A stretch of DNA of 8,251 nucleotides from Verrucomicrobiota bacterium (GTDB lineage: Bacteria > Verrucomicrobiota > Verrucomicrobiia > Limisphaerales > CAIQOK01). Each line of letters opens with the position of its first letter. Positions within the stretch are counted from its first letter, which is position 1. Shown here piece by piece: positions 6,662 through 8,251 of the stretch. A model generated the notes under the pieces. The model had not been told where the DNA came from and ran no database searches. It was given only the letters and a program-made list of their open reading frames with translations. The position numbers were made by a program, and so were the translations under genes. The stretch covers positions 1 to 8,251 of the forward strand of contig JANYDP010000191.1 in NCBI GenBank assembly GCA_025363535.1. Reading direction: 5' to 3'.

Positions 6662-8152
6662 ATGCGTCCGTTGATCCACGACATCCAAACCGTGCAAACG
6701 CCGGAATCGCTCGTCGAGCAGCTTCACGGCGAACCAGGCATCGTGCTGTTGCGCAGCGCGGTGTTTGATTCGCCGCAGGCGCGGTATTCCTTCGTGGCCG
6801 TGCGTCCATTCCTGACCTTCCGTTCCTTCGGCTCCCGTTCTGAAGTCACCCATCACGAATCACGTTTCATGAATCACGTCCAATTCGGCAACCCCTGGCA
6901 ATTGCTGGACGCGCTGCTGGCCCGCTGCGAACTGCTGGATGAAATTGACCTGCCGTTTCCGCTCGGCGGCTGCTTCGGCTACTGGGGCTACGACCTGAAA
7001 AATTTCGTGGAGCCGAAACTCCCGCGCCGCGCTGTCAACGATCTCGAACTGCCTGATTGTCACGTTGGCTTTTACGACAGCCTGGTGGTGTTCGATCATC
7101 GTCTTGGAAAAGTCTGCGTCGTCTCCACCGGCCTCGATGCGGATGGTTCTCGGAGCGAGGCGCGGGCACAGGAGCGGGCGGGATTTTGGCGCGGCCAGCT
7201 TGAAAAGGGAGCGCCGGTCTCCGACCCGGCTCAGCCCGGCCCCGCAATCAAACACGCCGGGCTGGAGGCCGGTGCTCCGGTCGCCAATCTCACCCGCACC
7301 GAATTTCTCGCGGCCGTGGAGCGTGTACAGCGTTACATCCGGGCTGGTGATATTTACCAGGCTAACCTTTCGCAGCGCCTGACCGTGCCGGGTGACTTCG
7401 CCGGTTGGGAAATGTTTCAACGCCTCAACGCCGTTTCGCCCGCGCCCTTCTCCGCGTTTCTCGACTGTGGTGAATTCCAGATTGCCTCGTCGTCGCCCGA
7501 ACAATTTCTCCGCCTGAGCGGGCCGCACATTCAAACGCGTCCAATCAAAGGCACGCGTCCCCGGGACAACGACCCGACGCGCGACGCCCAGCTCGCCTAC
7601 GAATTGCAGACCAGCGCCAAGGAACTCGCCGAGTTGGTGATGATCACCGACCTGCTGCGCAACGATCTGGGCAAGGTCTGCGAATACGGTTCCGTGCAGG
7701 TGCCGGAACTCGCGAAGCTGGAAAAATATGCGCAGGTGCAGCATCTCGTTTCAACCGTCGAAGGCCGTCTGCGAAATGACGTGACGCACTTCGCCGCTTT
7801 CGCATCGTGCTTTCCCGGCGGCAGCATCACCGGCGCGCCGAAGATTCGCGCAATGGAAATCATTGACGAACTGGAACCCATTTCCCGCGGGCCGTACTGC
7901 GGCGCGATCGGATACCTGGGTTTCAATCGTGAGAGCCAGTTGAGCATCACGATCCGCACGGCGATCTGCAAAGAAGGTGTTGCGCACTTCAACGCAGGTG
8001 CCGGCATCGTGGCGGATTCAATTTCAGAAGCCGAATATGAGGAGACACTGGCCAAAGCCGCCGGATTTTTTGCGACGCTGGAAAATTGCGGGGCCAACGT
8101 GAGGAGGTTCGGTTCAAACGCGGAAGCCCGAGCTGACAGGGGGAATGATTGA
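6662..8152 (+). CDS. pabB: Aminodeoxychorismate synthase component I
   Basis: PabB converts chorismate and ammonia (from a PabA-type glutaminase) to 4-amino-4-deoxychorismate for folate synthesis. The chorismate-binding domain (about 210-475) has GDIYQANLSQR (229-239), PIKGTRPR (294-301), TDLLRNDLGKV (329-339), FPGGSITGAPK (384-394) and YCGAIGYLGF (412-421). K296 in PIKGT is the PabB signature; anthranilate synthase TrpE has alanine (PIAGT) there. ATG at 6662 is preferred because the N-terminus then starts on a family-like segment; the frame extends to ATG 6560 but that overlaps cca and crosses a repeat-like spacer. At 496 residues it is long. Extra material lies at about 60-72 (7-nt array), in the linker at about 182-206 (palindromic element) and in a tail after about 475. 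No stop or frameshift interrupts it. No pabA is visible in the window. Confidence 0.93.
   Translation: MRPLIHDIQTVQTPESLVEQLHGEPGIVLLRSAVFDSPQARYSFVAVRPFLTFRSFGSRSEVTHHESRFMNHVQFGNPWQLLDALLARCELLDEIDLPFPLGGCFGYWGYDLKNFVEPKLPRRAVNDLELPDCHVGFYDSLVVFDHRLGKVCVVSTGLDADGSRSEARAQERAGFWRGQLEKGAPVSDPAQPGPAIKHAGLEAGAPVANLTRTEFLAAVERVQRYIRAGDIYQANLSQRLTVPGDFAGWEMFQRLNAVSPAPFSAFLDCGEFQIASSSPEQFLRLSGPHIQTRPIKGTRPRDNDPTRDAQLAYELQTSAKELAELVMITDLLRNDLGKVCEYGSVQVPELAKLEKYAQVQHLVSTVEGRLRNDVTHFAAFASCFPGGSITGAPKIRAMEIIDELEPISRGPYCGAIGYLGFNRESQLSITIRTAICKEGVAHFNAGAGIVADSISEAEYEETLAKAAGFFATLENCGANVRRFGSNAEARADRGND
6844..6878 (+). repeat. 7-nt tandem array in pabB, five units
   Basis: Units are AGTCACC, CATCACG, AATCACG, TTTCATG, AATCACG, matching consensus AATCACG at 29 of 35 positions. 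It is 35 nt and in frame, coding residues about 61-72 (VTHHESRFMNH) in a loop of the N-terminal domain. It has the same unit length and unit count as the array in the phosphohexomutase gene but an unrelated sequence. Confidence 0.7.
7208..7278. repeat. Imperfect palindromic element inside pabB
   Basis: Arms 7208-7230 and 7256-7278 are 23-nt inverted copies: 19 Watson-Crick pairs, 3 G-U pairs and 1 mismatch in the mRNA, around a 25-nt loop. The arm core is GGAGCGCCGGTCTCC. It is in frame and codes GAPV at one end and GAPV again at the other, within the linker joining the two PabB domains. Confidence 0.88.
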
Positions 8153-8185
8153 CAAGGGAACAAAGGCGGAAGCGTTCCAGCTGAC
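8120..8185. repeat. Imperfect direct repeat across the pabB stop
   Basis: GCGGAAGC followed by AGCTGAC occurs at 8120-8137 and again at 8166-8185, with 3 and 5 nt between the two words and a G-rich run after each. The first copy codes the PabB tail (NAEARAD) and the second is past the stop. Confidence 0.45.
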
Positions 8186-8251
8186 GAAGGGGTAGGATGT
8201 TTGGGAAATTTTGGGAGTTCTTTTGCATTCGCAACCGCATCTGATTCCCTC

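Noticed and set aside
5254..6684. Long minus-strand frame opposite cca
   Set aside because: The plus strand carries all the nucleotidyltransferase and HD motifs; the opposite frame is open because of GC-rich codon bias.
8153..8251. pabB frame stays open after its TGA to the window end (possible readthrough), plus tiny ORFs at 8145 and 8198
   Set aside because: Only 33 codons follow, which is expected by chance at this composition, and no recognisable protein features or readthrough signal are present.

Overview
The window reads as chromosome of a moderately GC-rich environmental bacterium. Gene style, a secreted glycosidase-like protein and an abundance of short dispersed repeats suggest Verrucomicrobiota (Limisphaerales/Pedosphaera-like). 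That placement is an inference from general resemblance, not a database match.

Layout, minus strand from right to left (5069 to 1): a phosphohexomutase (3633-5069); purM (2418-3530); a small TPR protein (1820-2416) starting 1 nt after the purM stop; 6 nt later a purD start codon followed by only 13 recognisable PurD codons (1775-1813), which then run into palindromic repeats; a repeat-bearing gap; and a secreted GH43-like beta-propeller protein whose 3' end is outside the window (1-1391). Plus strand from 5192: tRNA-Val(UAC) with an encoded CCA, the CCA-adding enzyme gene 23 nt behind it (5290-6600), and pabB (6662-8152). The two strands diverge from a 122-bp gap at 5070-5191. No rRNA, CRISPR array, integrase or transposase was seen.

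The metabolic genes are ordinary: purine synthesis (purM, lost purD), folate precursor synthesis (pabB), sugar-phosphate isomerisation, and tRNA maturation (tRNA-Val plus cca). The unusual signal is the repeats. Conserved enzymes carry in-frame repeat-like stretches: a 74-nt imperfect palindrome in purM, a 71-nt imperfect palindrome of a different family in pabB, a five-unit 7-nt array in the phosphohexomutase, and a five-unit 7-nt array in pabB. Intergenic relatives include a pair of palindromes exactly 50 bp apart with a compensatory stem change, sitting at the point where purD is broken off, and two short 8-nt-type arrays. Together they resemble small palindromic or tandem elements that spread into coding sequence and are tolerated as peptide inserts, much as Rickettsia palindromic elements are. 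This is the most promising subject in the window. The purD break may be a real repeat-associated deletion or an assembly join at a repeat; the sequence alone cannot tell which.
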